Assembly (NCBI GenBank): GCA_000169995.1
Contig: AAZW01000021.1
Span: 1-64,000, forward strand
Length of the DNA: 64,000 bases
Direction of reading: 5' to 3'
DNA from: Vibrionales bacterium SWAT-3
Lineage (GTDB): Bacteria > Pseudomonadota > Gammaproteobacteria > Enterobacterales > Vibrionaceae
In this document: positions 9,944-19,357 of the stretch, piece by piece
Position numbering within the stretch: position 1 is the stretch's first letter
How the letters are laid out: each line of letters begins with the position of its first letter
The notes under the pieces: generated by a model
Databases searched by the model: none
The model's input: only the letters and a program-made list of their open reading frames with translations
Told to the model about the DNA's origin: nothing
Made by a program: the position numbers and the translations under genes

Positions 9944-10317
9944 GTGAATATTGATTAGAGAAGTAGTTTGTCTTGAATCTTTTAATTGCGATACCTCAGG
10001 CTATTCGTAAAAAGCAAAATTATCAAAACTATTAACATATACTTTCCCAAAACGAGTCCCAAAAGATAATCTAGAAAAATTATAAATGCCTAGCGAGCTG
10101 AGCGAGCGTCAGGAGTAGCTTGACTATCATACTCTCTGGGCAGAGTGATGGTTTCACGCAGTGAAGCCATCACCTTACCAAGCCTTCAGGGATAAAAAAG
10201 CGTACACACCAATATACATGGTATGTACGCTTTATAGATCTTTAAGAAGCACTATCAGTAAAGGGCTGCTACTCACTCATACGCAATTAGACATGGTTTT
10301 TACTGTATACTCAACTC
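9944..10317. other. Noncoding right end of the GMT island
   Basis: No convincing gene. Two strong hairpins are present: a 13-bp stem GTGATGGTTTCAC / GTGAAGCCATCAC at 10145-10173 with loop GCA, and AAAGCGTACA / TGTACGCTTT at 10197-10233, which on the minus strand is followed by six T and would act as a leftward terminator. Such structures could mark recombination sites or insulate the island. Confidence 0.5.
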
Positions 10318-10328
10318 GCGGTCTTTTT
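10318..10328 (-). terminator. Proximal arm of the split antiporter terminator
   Basis: GCGGTCTTTTT, 43 bp after the antiporter stop codon on the minus strand; it is the inverted partner of 2203-2214. Alone it cannot form the hairpin. Confidence 0.5.
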
Positions 10329-10370
10329 AAGTTTTGCACATTGATTCTGACTATAGAACCTAGTTATAAG

Positions 10371-11696
10371 CTACAGAACCATAGCTGCAATCCAACCGAA
10401 TACGATCAGTGGGATGTTGTAGTGTAGGAACGTCGGTACAACGGTTTCCCATACGTGCTCGTGCTGGCCATCAGCATTAAGACCAGACGTTGGACCTAAC
10501 GTTGAGTCAGAAGCCGGAGAACCAGCATCACCAAGTGCTGCTGCTGTACCTACTAGAGCAATAGTTGCCATTGGAGAGAAACCAAATGCTGCCGCTAGTG
10601 GAACGTAGATAGTTGCAAGGATTGGAATCGTAGAGAACGAAGAACCGATACCCATAGTTACCAGTAGGCCAACCACTAGCATAAGTAGTGCAGCTAGAGG
10701 CTTGTTGTCGCCGATGCTTGTTGAAAGTGCTTCAACCAAAGATTCAACGCCACCAGTTTGTTTCATTACTGCTGCGAAACCTGCTGCGGCAATCATGATG
10801 AAACCGATCATTGCCATCATGTGTACACCCTTGGTGAAGACGTCTTGTGTCTCTTTCCAAGCAATTACGCCACCGAAGGTGAATACCATGAAACCAGCAA
10901 GTGCACCGATGATCATAGAACCAGTCGATAGCTGAACCGTTAGTGCTGCAATAATACCTGCTGCCGCTACTAGGATGTGCTTCTTGTTGATCTGTTTTGC
11001 TTCAGTTGAAACAACCGTGTGAGAGGTTTCTTTGTATTGGCGAGGCTTACGGTAAGTGAAGAACACTGCCGTCAGAAGACCGAAGATCATACCCGCAGCT
11101 GGTAGCAACATAGCCATTGGAACTTGGCTCGCAACGACGCTTTCAAGACCGTTGTCGTGAAGGTTCTTAAGCAGGATGTTGTTTAGGAAGATGCCACCAA
11201 AACCGATCGGCAATACCATGTATGGCGTAATTAGACCAAAAGTAAGCACACACGCAACCAGACGACGGTCTAGGTTCATTTTTGCGAATACGCCTAATAG
11301 AGGTGGGATTAAAATTGGGATGAAGGCGATATGTACTGGAATCACGTTTTGCGAAGACATGGTCACTAAGATTAAAGACGCAAGGATGCCGTATTTAAGA
11401 CCAGTCGATGCCGCACTGTTCTCTTTGCCGTGAATGCGTTTAATAACACTTTGAGCAAGTAAGTCTGTGATACCAGAACGTGAGATAGCAACAGCGAATG
11501 TACCAAGCATGGCATAGCTAAGTGCAATCGTTGCACCGCCGCCTAATCCACTTTCGAAAGCCGCGACTGAATCGTTCAAGCTCATACCAGAGGCTACGCC
11601 ACCGATAATTGCACTGAACGTCAGAGCAACGACTACGTTTACGCGCATCAAAGCTAAAACAAGCATGATGCAAACTGAAATTACAACAGGATTCAT
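10371..11696 (-). CDS. Na+/H+ antiporter family (NhaC-like, YuiF-type) membrane protein
   Basis: A 441-residue inner-membrane transporter with about eleven hydrophobic segments and paired glycine-rich loops ([28 protein letters not shown]) typical of the NhaC/ion-transporter superfamily. Members annotated as Na+/H+ antiporter or YuiF family may move sodium, or amino acids with sodium; the substrate cannot be read from sequence. It is transcribed alone, leftward. Its natural terminator appears to have been split by the island, so the hairpin at 10197-10233 inside the island may now end the transcript. Confidence 0.8.
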   Translation of the reverse strand: MNPVVISVCIMLVLALMRVNVVVALTFSAIIGGVASGMSLNDSVAAFESGLGGGATIALSYAMLGTFAVAISRSGITDLLAQSVIKRIHGKENSAASTGLKYGILASLILVTMSSQNVIPVHIAFIPILIPPLLGVFAKMNLDRRLVACVLTFGLITPYMVLPIGFGGIFLNNILLKNLHDNGLESVVASQVPMAMLLPAAGMIFGLLTAVFFTYRKPRQYKETSHTVVSTEAKQINKKHILVAAAGIIAALTVQLSTGSMIIGALAGFMVFTFGGVIAWKETQDVFTKGVHMMAMIGFIMIAAAGFAAVMKQTGGVESLVEALSTSIGDNKPLAALLMLVVGLLVTMGIGSSFSTIPILATIYVPLAAAFGFSPMATIALVGTAAALGDAGSPASDSTLGPTSGLNADGQHEHVWETVVPTFLHYNIPLIVFGWIAAMVL

Positions 11697-11770
11697 ATTA
11701 TTCTCGGGATGTTGTGTTCTTTATGAAGGCAATACGAGTGAACGTTTACCAACTCTATTTTTATTCTTCG

Positions 11771-12406
11771 TCAACAAGCGGCCAACCACCAAGGGCTTTC
11801 CACTTTGTTTACGATGCCGCAAAATAACTCTGTGGTTTTTTGCGTATCATACAAAGCAGAGTGTGCTTCTTTGTTGTCAAATTCCATCCCTGCAGTGCGG
11901 CAAGCTTTAGCCAAAACGGTTTGACCGTAGGCAAGACCACTAAGAGCTGCAGTGTCAAATGTAGCAAATGGATGGAACGGGACGCGTTTAAGCTTACAAC
12001 GCTCACTTGCCGCATTAACGAAGTTTAAATCGAATGTTGCATTGTGAGCGACCATGATTGCACGACTGCAATCTGAAGCTTTTTGTTCTTTTCTCACTAG
12101 CTTGTAGATTTCTTTAAGGGCTTCTTGTTCCGACACAGCACCACGTAATGGGCTAAATGGGTCTTTAATTCCGTTAAAGTCTAATGCTGCCTGCTCTATA
12201 TTTGCGCCTTCAAAAGGCTCAATGTGAAAATGAAGCGTTGATGCAGGCTGCAGATCTCCGTTCTCATCCATTTTTAATGTAATGGCACAGATTTCTAATA
12301 ATGCATCGGTTTCAGCGTTAAACCCTGCGGTTTCCACGTCGATGACCACTGGAAAATAGCCGCGAAAGCGTTTTTTTAGGGTCAGAGCTTCGTTTTCTAC
12401 AGTCAT
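11771..12406 (-). CDS. rnt: Ribonuclease T
   Basis: A 211-residue DEDDh-type 3'-5' exoribonuclease that trims tRNA CCA ends and matures 5S and 23S rRNA. The catalytic residues are visible: Asp23 and Glu25 in VIDVETAGF, the Asp of [10 protein letters not shown], and the His and Asp of [12 protein letters not shown]. Length matches the family. The gene is divergent from motY, with a 188-bp shared promoter region. Confidence 0.95.
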   Translation of the reverse strand: MTVENEALTLKKRFRGYFPVVIDVETAGFNAETDALLEICAITLKMDENGDLQPASTLHFHIEPFEGANIEQAALDFNGIKDPFSPLRGAVSEQEALKEIYKLVRKEQKASDCSRAIMVAHNATFDLNFVNAASERCKLKRVPFHPFATFDTAALSGLAYGQTVLAKACRTAGMEFDNKEAHSALYDTQKTTELFCGIVNKVESPWWLAAC

Positions 12407-12594
12407 GTTAGCCCAAATAAGTGTGATTATGGCTGCATTATTGCAGATAATAGCAGTGATAAAAACTAGGGAAGGGCAATAAATCTTAAATTACCTAACC
12501 TATTGCGGCTTGATAATTGCATATTTAAACACGAGAGAAAAATGCGGCAATTGGCTGCATTGTTAAACGAATTGCTTAAGAGATACTCCACTTT

Positions 12595-13476
12595 ATGAAG
12601 AAACAACTCATAACAGGTTCAATGCTATTTTCGCTACTTATGTCGTCATCAGCCATGGCACAAGAAAAGCGTTACGGAGCATCTCCTCAACAGTCGACAT
12701 GGGAGATGGTGGCCAACACGCCATTAGAGTGCCGCTTAGTGCATCCGATCCCTAACTTCGGTGATGCTGAGTTCTCATCCCGAGCGAGTAAAAAGATCAT
12801 TTTAGATTTCGAACTGAAAATGCGTCGCCCAATGGGGGCAACTCGTAATGTTAGCTTGATCTCGATGCCACCACCTTGGCGTCCAGGCGAGAGTGCCGAT
12901 CGCATGACAACCATCAAGTTCTTCCAGCAATTTGATGGTTATGTTGGCGGGCAAACGGCTTGGGGTATCTTGAGTGAGTTAGAGAAAGGGCGCTACCCAA
13001 CATTTAGCTACCAAGAGTGGCAGAGCCGAGATCAGCGTATTGAAGTGGCGTTATCGTCGGTGTTGTTCCAAGAGAAATACAATGTGTTCAGTGACTGTAT
13101 CGCTAACTTGTTGCCGTACAGCTTCGAAGATATCTCATTCACTATTTTGCATTACGACCGTAATAGCGATCAGCTAAACAAATCGTCACGTAAAAGGCTT
13201 AGTCAGATCGCCGAGTATGTTCGTTATAACCAAGACATTGACCTCGTTTTAGTTGCAACCTACACCGATTCGGCAGACAGCAAAGGCATTAGCCAAAACC
13301 TGTCAGAACGAAGAGCTGAGTCTTTGAGAGAGTACTTTAAATCACTTGGTTTGCCAGAAGATCGCATTCAAGTGCAAGGCTATGGTAAGCGTCGCCCAAT
13401 TGCTGATAATAGCTCGCCAATCGGTAAAGATAAGAACCGACGTGTGGTTATCTCCCTAGGCCGAACACAGGTCTAA
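12595..13476 (+). CDS. motY: Sodium-driven flagellar motor protein MotY
   Basis: A 293-residue periplasmic protein of the T ring that, with MotX, supports the Na+-driven PomA/PomB stator of the polar flagellum. A signal peptide covers residues 1-22 (cut after SAMA), an N-terminal domain of about 130 residues binds the motor, and residues 165-290 form an OmpA-like peptidoglycan-binding domain ([28 protein letters not shown]). It is monocistronic. Its terminator is split by an IS3-family element, but the left arm remains 25 bp after the stop codon. Confidence 0.95.
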   Translation: MKKQLITGSMLFSLLMSSSAMAQEKRYGASPQQSTWEMVANTPLECRLVHPIPNFGDAEFSSRASKKIILDFELKMRRPMGATRNVSLISMPPPWRPGESADRMTTIKFFQQFDGYVGGQTAWGILSELEKGRYPTFSYQEWQSRDQRIEVALSSVLFQEKYNVFSDCIANLLPYSFEDISFTILHYDRNSDQLNKSSRKRLSQIAEYVRYNQDIDLVLVATYTDSADSKGISQNLSERRAESLREYFKSLGLPEDRIQVQGYGKRRPIADNSSPIGKDKNRRVVISLGRTQV

Positions 13477-13547
13477 GCTGGAAACGAAACACTTTAAATG
13501 GAAAAGCCCGTCACTATGAAGTGACCCCGTAAAGTTGGACATTTCTG

Positions 13548-14261
13548 TTAAGCGGCTTTCAAGGCCTGAGTTCGATATTCTATCGGAGTCAGGCCTTTTA
13601 GTTTCACTTTTATACGTTTGGTATTGTAGTACTCGATATACTCTTTGATTTGCGCTATCAGAGCATCTGCATCTTCAAAGCTTTGGTAGTGATACATCTC
13701 TGTTTTGAGTAAAGCAAAAAAATTTTCAGCAACAGCATTATCCAAGCAGTTACCTTTTCTCGACATGCTTTGCGTTAACCCACTCTCCGCTACCTTTTTC
13801 TGATACTGTCGATGACGATATTGCCAACCTTGGTCGCTATGTATAATTGGCTTTGAGTTGGGTTTAAGCGTTGATATAGCCTCCGTTAGCATATCCGTGA
13901 CAAGCGGCAAGCAGGCATTCTTGGCCACTCTATAAGCAACCACCTCCTGAGTAAACAAGTCGACAACGGGAGATAAGTATACTTTCTGCTCTTTGACTTT
14001 AAACTCCGTGACATCAGTTACCCATTTTTCATCGGGTTGAGTCGCACTAAAATCTCTTTCAAGCACGTTAGGAGCAGCTGTTCCAGACTCTCCTCGGTAT
14101 GAACGATACTTTTTAATCCTGACCGTCGATTTAAGGTTGAGCTGGGCCATAAGCCTTTGAACCGTTTTGTGATTAAGCACGAACCCCCGATTTTTTAGTT
14201 CCAAGTGAATACGGCGGTAGCCATATCGTCCCTTATGTTCATGATAAATTGACTTTATCAA
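13548..14261 (-). CDS. IS3-family transposase OrfB (rve integrase domain)
   Basis: Catalytic part of the transposase. The 237 residues from the first ATG begin in the HTH_21 region (EHKGRYGYRRI) and contain the rve DDE core: Asp in WVTDVTEFK, Asp in IIHSDQGWQY, and Glu in NAVAENFFALLK, ending with the typical YNTKRIK and LTPIEYR segments. The active product is probably an OrfAB fusion made by -1 slippage on an A7 run near 14410-14420, so the true N-terminus lies upstream of 14261 in the same frame. Confidence 0.9.
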   Translation of the reverse strand: MIKSIYHEHKGRYGYRRIHLELKNRGFVLNHKTVQRLMAQLNLKSTVRIKKYRSYRGESGTAAPNVLERDFSATQPDEKWVTDVTEFKVKEQKVYLSPVVDLFTQEVVAYRVAKNACLPLVTDMLTEAISTLKPNSKPIIHSDQGWQYRHRQYQKKVAESGLTQSMSRKGNCLDNAVAENFFALLKTEMYHYQSFEDADALIAQIKEYIEYYNTKRIKVKLKGLTPIEYRTQALKAA

Positions 14262-14386
14262 CCGCAGCTCACGTTCGTAGCTATTTGGGCGCTTGCTCGT
14301 TTGAGCCTGATAATAAAAGACACTTTTTGCCAGCTGTAGAGTGTGCAGTAAGTGCTTTAACGGGTACTTGCCTTTAAGAGTTAGAG

Positions 14387-14896
14387 CTATGACCGCTTTT
14401 TCTTTGTTCGACGGTTTTTTTCCTGCTCCAACTCTTCCAACTTTTTTAGAACGGCATTCTCGGTTCGCAAGTAGAGCAACTCCTCTTTTAGCTCCTCAAG
14501 CGTCATTTCATCATCAGGCTTAGTGGTACGTTGAGGGTGCTGTTTCATTGGAGGTCTTCCTTTCTGGCGCATTTTGAGCCCTTTGATACCGAGCTCATTA
14601 AATCTTTTGAGCCAGACAGAGAGTATCCCAGGGGATGAGAGGTTTAATATTGCGCTAGTGTGCGTGAGAGACCAATCATTCGTCCACATTAAATTCAATG
14701 CTTTTCGTTTTTCCTGAGCAGTAGCAGCATGCTTAGTTGGTAAAAATGAGTTAGCACCATGGATGGCAAAGACTTGAGCCCAATACCGTATCTGTCTTGA
14801 AGAAATTGAATATTGTTTTGCTAAGTAGAGAGATGATGTGCCATCTAAGTATTGCTTAGCAATGATACATTTTAGCTCTCGGTTATATTTGGACAT
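14387..14896 (-). CDS. IS3-family OrfA (double helix-turn-helix)
   Basis: A 169-residue DNA-binding subunit with two helix-turn-helix units (around residues 13-50 and 70-105) and a C-terminal leucine-zipper-like segment (LEELKEELLYLRTENAVLKKLEEL). The length and double HTH match the IS150 group. It binds the terminal repeats. Its 3' end overlaps the OrfB frame at an A-rich slippery run. Confidence 0.88.
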   Translation of the reverse strand: MSKYNRELKCIIAKQYLDGTSSLYLAKQYSISSRQIRYWAQVFAIHGANSFLPTKHAATAQEKRKALNLMWTNDWSLTHTSAILNLSSPGILSVWLKRFNELGIKGLKMRQKGRPPMKQHPQRTTKPDDEMTLEELKEELLYLRTENAVLKKLEELEQEKNRRTKKKRS

Positions 14897-15010
14897 AAAA
14901 AGACCCCCAATAATTGGTGTCCAACTATTGGGGGTCAGTTCACTATGACGGGCTTTTTGTATCTGATATTTGGTTAAATCAACTCTATTTATGCCTATAA
15001 AGGGGGTTGC

Positions 15011-15445
15011 TTAGTTTAGGCGAAAGCGAGCGATCATTTCGCAGTTGGTCGCGGTATCGATTTTTTCCACCATAGAAGCAATTTTAGGGTTTGGATGGCG
15101 TTTCATGAAGTCGATAAGTGCTTTTTTACAACAGCCAATGGAATCAATAAAGCTAGCACATTGAGTATTGGGACACTGAGGGATCAGAGTCAGTACTTTC
15201 TCTGAAGCCAATTGAAGATACTTAAGTTCATACTCGGTATCACCTGCCCAGCGCCAGAATTGTGCAAGGTTATGACAAGATATAACCGAGATCAGTAACC
15301 GCTCATCGGCCTCTATATCTGTGCGCTCAGTAATTTCCTCACTTAGGTTCAATGCCTGCTGATAATGAAGAATACTTCGTACAGGATCGTCGAGCTGCAA
15401 TGCCGTGTCGGCAAGTAACGTGTGTTTTTCCCATTCGCTAATCAT
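15011..15445 (-). CDS. DUF2753-like protein, likely iron regulated
   Basis: A 144-residue cytoplasmic protein resembling the Vibrio DUF2753 family. It is helical and TPR-like (HTLLADTALQLDDPVRSILHYQQALNLSEE), so it probably mediates protein contacts. It contains several cysteines (CPNTQC, IGCCKKA) that could bind metal, but no known site is present. Function is unknown. A near-perfect Fur box lies 37 bp upstream of the start, so it should be repressed when iron is plentiful. Confidence 0.75.
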   Translation of the reverse strand: MISEWEKHTLLADTALQLDDPVRSILHYQQALNLSEEITERTDIEADERLLISVISCHNLAQFWRWAGDTEYELKYLQLASEKVLTLIPQCPNTQCASFIDSIGCCKKALIDFMKRHPNPKIASMVEKIDTATNCEMIARFRLN

Positions 15446-15481
15446 TGTATTACCTCATTAATCAATAGGTGGTTAATTTAA

Positions 15482-15498
15482 ATGATAATCATTATCAT
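15482..15498 (-). promoter_or_regulatory. Fur box
   Basis: Perfect 17-bp palindrome ATGATAATCATTATCAT matching the core of the Fur consensus, placed where it would cover the promoter of the DUF2753-like gene. Confidence 0.85.
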
Positions 15499-15567
15499 GT
15501 AAAGTTTCATCAATGAGATTGTTAAGAATAATTGGTAAAGAATATCGATTATGGTGAGAGTGATAAA

Positions 15568-15596
15568 AAAGAAGCGAGCATTGTGCTCGCTTCTTT
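15568..15596 (-). terminator. gloA terminator
   Basis: 13-bp perfect stem AAAGAAGCGAGCA / TGCTCGCTTCTTT with loop TTG; the minus-strand reading continues into six T. Confidence 0.8.
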
Positions 15597-15646
15597 GTTC
15601 CATCTTATCAGGCGTTCTAGCCGTATCTCGCAAAGATATTTCGGAA

Positions 15647-16063
15647 TTAACCTTCTAGACCTGCGCTCGCTTGTTTGTTTTGAATCAGCTCAATCATGTA
15701 GCCGTCAGGATCTTTAACGAATGCGATGTGTGTAGAACCGCCTTTTACTGGGCCTGGTTCACGAGTCACGTTACCGCCTGCTGCTTTAATCGCGTCACAC
15801 GTTGTGTAGATATCATCAACACCAATAGCTACGTGGCCGAAAGCAGAACCAAGGTCGTATTCAGTCGTACCCCAGTTGTATGTCAGCTCAATCACTGCAC
15901 CTTGCGACTCGTCACCAAAGCCAACGAAAGCTAGCGTGTATTCGTACTCTTTGTTTTCGTTCTTACGTAATAGCTGCATACCCATTACATTTGTGTAGAA
16001 CTCGATAGACTTATCTAGATCACCCACGCGTAGCATGGTGTGTAAAATACGACCGTTTGACAT
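15647..16063 (-). CDS. gloA: Lactoylglutathione lyase (glyoxalase I)
   Basis: A 138-residue glyoxalase I that isomerises the hemithioacetal of methylglyoxal and glutathione to S-lactoylglutathione. It has two beta-alpha-beta-beta-beta units with the metal ligands His8 (ILHTMLRV), Glu in [10 protein letters not shown], His in FGHVAIGV, and Glu in GYMIELIQ. The short length is that of the Ni2+-type bacterial enzymes. It is monocistronic, with a terminator at 15568-15596. Confidence 0.96.
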   Translation of the reverse strand: MSNGRILHTMLRVGDLDKSIEFYTNVMGMQLLRKNENKEYEYTLAFVGFGDESQGAVIELTYNWGTTEYDLGSAFGHVAIGVDDIYTTCDAIKAAGGNVTREPGPVKGGSTHIAFVKDPDGYMIELIQNKQASAGLEG

Positions 16064-16170
16064 GATTTGCTCCTAGCTTTAACTATGTTTACGTTTTTGT
16101 AATTTTGTTTTCTGCCGCCAGACATTGCGACACTATTTAGCCTACTGGCTTGTGGTTCTTGCTTATGAAC

Positions 16171-16806
16171 TTAGACGTCGGTTTTCTCTTTGAACTCACA
16201 CAGGTCTTCAATAATACAGCTGCCACAGCGAGGCTTACGTGCGACACAGGTGTAACGTCCATGAAGAATGAGCCAGTGGTGGACATCCAGTTTAAACTCT
16301 TTTGGCACTACTTTAAGTAGCTTGGCTTCGACATCATCGACTGTCTTACCCATCGCGAGTTTAGTTCGGTTCGATACACGATAAATGTGAGTATCAACGG
16401 CAATGGTTGGCCAGCCGAAAGCGGTGTTCAATACTACGTTGGCGGTCTTGCGGCCAACACCTGGAAGAGCTTCCAGTGCAGCGCGATCTTCTGGCACTTC
16501 ACCATTATGAAGATCAAGCAGCATACGACATGTCTTAATGGTGTTATCTGCTTTCGAATTAAACAGACCGATAGTCTTGATGTACTCTTTCAGGCCATCG
16601 ACACCTAGGTCGAAAATCGCTTGTGGAGTATTAGCAATAGGGTAAAGCTTATCTGTAGCTTTGTTCACGCTGACGTCAGTTGCCTGTGCAGACAAAAGTA
16701 CCGCAATCAGAAGTTCGAAAGGGCTACTCCAATTTAGCTCAGTCTCTGGCTTTGGGTTGTTTTCTCTCAAACGCTCAAGTATTTGTACTCGTTTTACATT
16801 GTTCAT
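16171..16806 (-). CDS. nth: Endonuclease III
   Basis: A 211-residue DNA glycosylase/AP lyase that removes oxidised pyrimidines. It shows the helix-hairpin-helix LPGVGRKTANVVLN with the catalytic Lys, the catalytic Asp of AVDTHIYRVSNR, and the C-terminal [4Fe-4S] cysteine pattern C-x6-C-x2-C-x5-C. It is the last gene after rnfE, the same order as the E. coli rsxABCDGE-nth operon, though about 170 bp separates it from rnfE. Confidence 0.96.
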   Translation of the reverse strand: MNNVKRVQILERLRENNPKPETELNWSSPFELLIAVLLSAQATDVSVNKATDKLYPIANTPQAIFDLGVDGLKEYIKTIGLFNSKADNTIKTCRMLLDLHNGEVPEDRAALEALPGVGRKTANVVLNTAFGWPTIAVDTHIYRVSNRTKLAMGKTVDDVEAKLLKVVPKEFKLDVHHWLILHGRYTCVARKPRCGSCIIEDLCEFKEKTDV

Positions 16807-16975
16807 AGCGACATTACTTTCAAATAGTTAGGGCAGAGCTCTGGAGTGGGTATTCAATACACTCGAAAAACTCAGGCCGTATCATCGGTTACGCGCTCTT
16901 ATGAGCGTCATTGTTATGTGTATTGGTTATATCTATTTCTGCTGAGCGGTTGAGCAGCTCAGCAGATTTTTGTTG

Positions 16976-17668
16976 TTAAGCGTTAGTCACGCGGGCACGC
17001 TCAATAACAGGTTTTTCTGGCTTTGGTTGTTTCGATTTCGCTTGATGATCGATGATGTTTTTCAACGCTATCAAGAAACCAACACCAATAAATGCGCCCG
17101 GTGGAAGTAGAGCCAACAAGAAGCTGTTATCAAACTGGAAAATTTCGATTCGTAGTACCGATGCCCAATCACCGAGCAGCAGATCTGCGCCATCAAATAG
17201 GGTACCATTACCAATGATTTCGCGCATTGCGCCCAGTACCACCAATACTGATGTCATACCAAGGCCCATCCAGAAACCATCTTGAGCGGCAGGTAATACT
17301 TCATTTTTAGAAGCGAAAGCTTCCGCTCGGCCAATGATGATACAGTTAGTTACGATCAGTGGGATGAAGATACCGAGAGATAGGTACAGACCATAAGCGT
17401 AAGCATTCATCAGCAGCTGAACACACGTTACCAGTGATGCAATGATCATCACGAATACTGGAATACGAACTTCTTTTGGCACGTGGTTACGAACCAGAGA
17501 AACGGCAACATTCGAACCGACTAATACAAGTAGAGTCGCTATACCGAGCCCAAGTGCGTTGGTCACCGTTGAAGAGACAGCCAATAGTGGACATAACCCA
17601 AGTAGTTGTACTAGGGCGGGGTTGTTGGCCCACATGCCATTTTTGATTAGTGTTTTATGATCACTCAT
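16976..17668 (-). CDS. rnfE: Ion-translocating oxidoreductase subunit RnfE
   Basis: A 230-residue integral membrane subunit of the Rnf complex, related to RnfA and NqrD, with about six membrane segments (for example [32 protein letters not shown]). The TNC motif carries a cysteine thought to hold a membrane [2Fe-2S] centre with RnfA. The complex couples electron flow between NADH and ferredoxin to Na+ or H+ transport. Its start overlaps the rnfG stop codon. Confidence 0.95.
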   Translation of the reverse strand: MSDHKTLIKNGMWANNPALVQLLGLCPLLAVSSTVTNALGLGIATLLVLVGSNVAVSLVRNHVPKEVRIPVFVMIIASLVTCVQLLMNAYAYGLYLSLGIFIPLIVTNCIIIGRAEAFASKNEVLPAAQDGFWMGLGMTSVLVVLGAMREIIGNGTLFDGADLLLGDWASVLRIEIFQFDNSFLLALLPPGAFIGVGFLIALKNIIDHQAKSKQPKPEKPVIERARVTNA

Positions 17669-18297
17669 TATTCACCACCACAATTTAGAGGTTGAGCAAG
17701 CAATGCTTGGTTGTTTTGGTTAACGTATTGAACCGCTTGTTTGACAGATTTCACTACCGCTCTAGGGGTAATGGTCGCGCCAGTAAATTGGTCGAAGTCA
17801 CCACCGTCTTTACGAACCTTCCAACGGTCAAGATTAGAGTCTGTTACTTGTTTACCAGCAAACGAAAGAATCCAATCACTCACACGTAGATCAATCTTAT
17901 CACCTAATCCTGGAGTTTCTTGGTGAGAAAGTACACGAGTGCCTAAAATAGTACCGTCGATTTTCATACCGACGATCACCTTAATCGCACCGTTATAACC
18001 GTCTGGTGCAATTGCCTCGATAGCAATCGCGCTTGGCTCACCATTGATTTTGGCGATGTAAGCGGGCATCGCCTTCTCTGTACCAAGCTCTTCTGCTTGA
18101 AGCAAAGTACAAGACGAAAACAGTTCGTTGTCGTGAAGATCGTGTGGGATCACCTGGTTAAGTACAGATAGCAACTGAGCCTGTTCTTGCTGTTTGATCT
18201 GATCTTTTGTTAGGTAGTGGGTTACCGCCACTAAACCTGTCGATGCACAGGCAAAAATCGCGAGCACAAGGCCGTTTTTCTTAATTGCATTTAGCAT
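17668..18297 (-). CDS. rnfG: Ion-translocating oxidoreductase subunit RnfG
   Basis: A 209-residue periplasmic subunit anchored by one N-terminal helix ([17 protein letters not shown]). It carries covalently bound FMN on the threonine of the SGAT-type motif, here [11 protein letters not shown] near residue 175. I use ATG 18297 (MLNAIKKNG) rather than the longer frame from 18348, because the first 17 residues do not resemble RnfG and would overlap rnfD. Confidence 0.94.
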   Translation of the reverse strand: MLNAIKKNGLVLAIFACASTGLVAVTHYLTKDQIKQQEQAQLLSVLNQVIPHDLHDNELFSSCTLLQAEELGTEKAMPAYIAKINGEPSAIAIEAIAPDGYNGAIKVIVGMKIDGTILGTRVLSHQETPGLGDKIDLRVSDWILSFAGKQVTDSNLDRWKVRKDGGDFDQFTGATITPRAVVKSVKQAVQYVNQNNQALLAQPLNCGGE

Positions 18298-18310
18298 GAT
18301 GTCCGCTCCT

Positions 18311-19357
18311 TTAGTGGCCGTATGTACGAGGCTTGGTGTAGTAGTCAATCAGTGGAACACACATGTTGGCTAACAATACAGCAAACGCAACGCCATCAGG
18401 GAAGCCACCCCAACTGCGGATAATAAACACTAACGCACCAATTAGCGCACCAAACACCAAGCGACCTTTAACTGTCGTCGAAGCCGAAACTGGGTCGGTT
18501 GCAATAAAGAATGCGCCAAGCATAGTCGCGCCAGACAGAAGGTGAATGGTTGGAGAAGCGGTTTCACCAGGAGTAAGTACTAAGAACACTAAGCTAAACA
18601 GAGTCAGACTGCCGATGAAAGCCACTGGGATATACCATTGAATAACACGTTGCTTAATCAGCACTAAACCGCCGATTAAGTAAGCAAGGTTTACCCACTC
18701 CCAGCCTACGCCAGCTAACCAGCTGAATTGCGGTTTAGATAGTGCTTCTGAAGCCGTATTACCTGCCGTTAATGCCGTTTTGAATGCATCAAGTGGCGTC
18801 GCCATTGTGGTGCCATCAATACCAAGGCGTGCTTGTTGCAGAGACAAACCTTCGTTATTGAAGCCCGTGAATATCATCAAGAATGAGTCAATAAAGCTTG
18901 TTGCTTCTGCTGTCAGGCTCGCGGGTGCATTCCAACTCGTCATTTGAACTGGGAATGAAATCAGCAAAACAACGTAAGCAACCATCGCAGGGTTAAATGG
19001 GTTCTGTCCTAGGCCGCCGTATAAGTGTTTCGCGATAATAATAGCGAAGAACATACCAATGACGAGGATCCACCACGGAGAGTGTGGAGGAATGGCGACG
19101 CTCAGTAGCCAAGCGGTTACAACAGCACTGTAATCACGCAGCGCCATTACTGGTGGACGTTTTCTTAACAGCATTACGGCTGCTTCAAAGATAACAGCAA
19201 GTGCAATAGCAAATACTAACTGGATGAGGGTACCCCATCCAAAGAAGTAGGTTTGAGCTAGTAGACCTGGCAATGCACAAATAGCTACCCACTTCATTAG
19301 ATCTGGGGTGCTTCTACGACTGTGTGCGTGCGGTGAGCTGGCGATAAAGAAGGCCAC
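18311..19357 (-). CDS. rnfD: Ion-translocating oxidoreductase subunit RnfD
   Basis: A 348-residue membrane subunit with about ten hydrophobic helices, homologous to NqrB. The flavinylation motif is in [17 protein letters not shown], whose threonine takes a covalent FMN. It starts on the last base of the rnfC stop codon, consistent with translational coupling in rnfABCDGE. Confidence 0.95.
   Translation of the reverse strand: MAFFIASSPHAHSRRSTPDLMKWVAICALPGLLAQTYFFGWGTLIQLVFAIALAVIFEAAVMLLRKRPPVMALRDYSAVVTAWLLSVAIPPHSPWWILVIGMFFAIIIAKHLYGGLGQNPFNPAMVAYVVLLISFPVQMTSWNAPASLTAEATSFIDSFLMIFTGFNNEGLSLQQARLGIDGTTMATPLDAFKTALTAGNTASEALSKPQFSWLAGVGWEWVNLAYLIGGLVLIKQRVIQWYIPVAFIGSLTLFSLVFLVLTPGETASPTIHLLSGATMLGAFFIATDPVSASTTVKGRLVFGALIGALVFIIRSWGGFPDGVAFAVLLANMCVPLIDYYTKPRTYGH

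Larger units (their letters stand above)
2215..10317. mobile_element. Gamma-mobile-trio (GMT) island
   Basis: About 8.1 kb between the two halves of the split hairpin. It holds the gmtY-gmtZ-gmtX set that defines gamma-mobile-trio elements, known from Vibrio and other gammaproteobacteria as carriers of anti-phage defence genes and secreted effectors. Here there is one cargo gene, with a HEPN-like motif, and it is interrupted by an ISL3-family element. The 370 bp after the cargo gene is noncoding and rich in hairpins. The convergent core genes on either side (DsbA-like gene and antiporter) were presumably adjacent before insertion. The trio and cargo are read directly. The exact ends are inferred from the split inverted repeat, and no clear direct repeat marks them. 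Confidence 0.7.
13517..14942. mobile_element. IS3-family (IS150-group) insertion sequence
   Basis: A 1426-bp element with imperfect 25-bp inverted repeats starting TGAAGTGACCCC on the left and TGAACTGACCCC on the complementary right end. It makes a 3-bp target duplication, CTA. It encodes two overlapping reading frames, orfA and orfB, on the minus strand, expected to give an OrfAB fusion by -1 frameshifting. It landed in the loop of the motY terminator. Confidence 0.93.
13502..14958 (+). terminator. motY terminator split by an IS element
   Basis: AAAAGCCCGTCA at 13502-13513 pairs perfectly with TGACGGGCTTTT at 14946-14957. Before the insertion the loop was just CTA. The IS sits in that loop and the CTA is duplicated at 13514-13516 and 14943-14945. 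The terminator should no longer work as a compact hairpin. Confidence 0.88.

Noticed and set aside
10080..10175. Integron attC site
   Set aside because: The region is palindromic, but it lacks the paired R'/R'' core sites with GTTRRRY and no integron integrase is present.
2211..10366. ACTAGGTT-type similarity between the left island edge and 10349-10366 as att sites
   Set aside because: The match is short and imperfect, and its order relative to the GACCGC arm is reversed on the two sides, so it does not behave like paired attachment sites.
10161..10427. 88-residue frame on the plus strand
   Set aside because: It covers hairpins and overlaps the antiporter stop; the composition is not protein-like.
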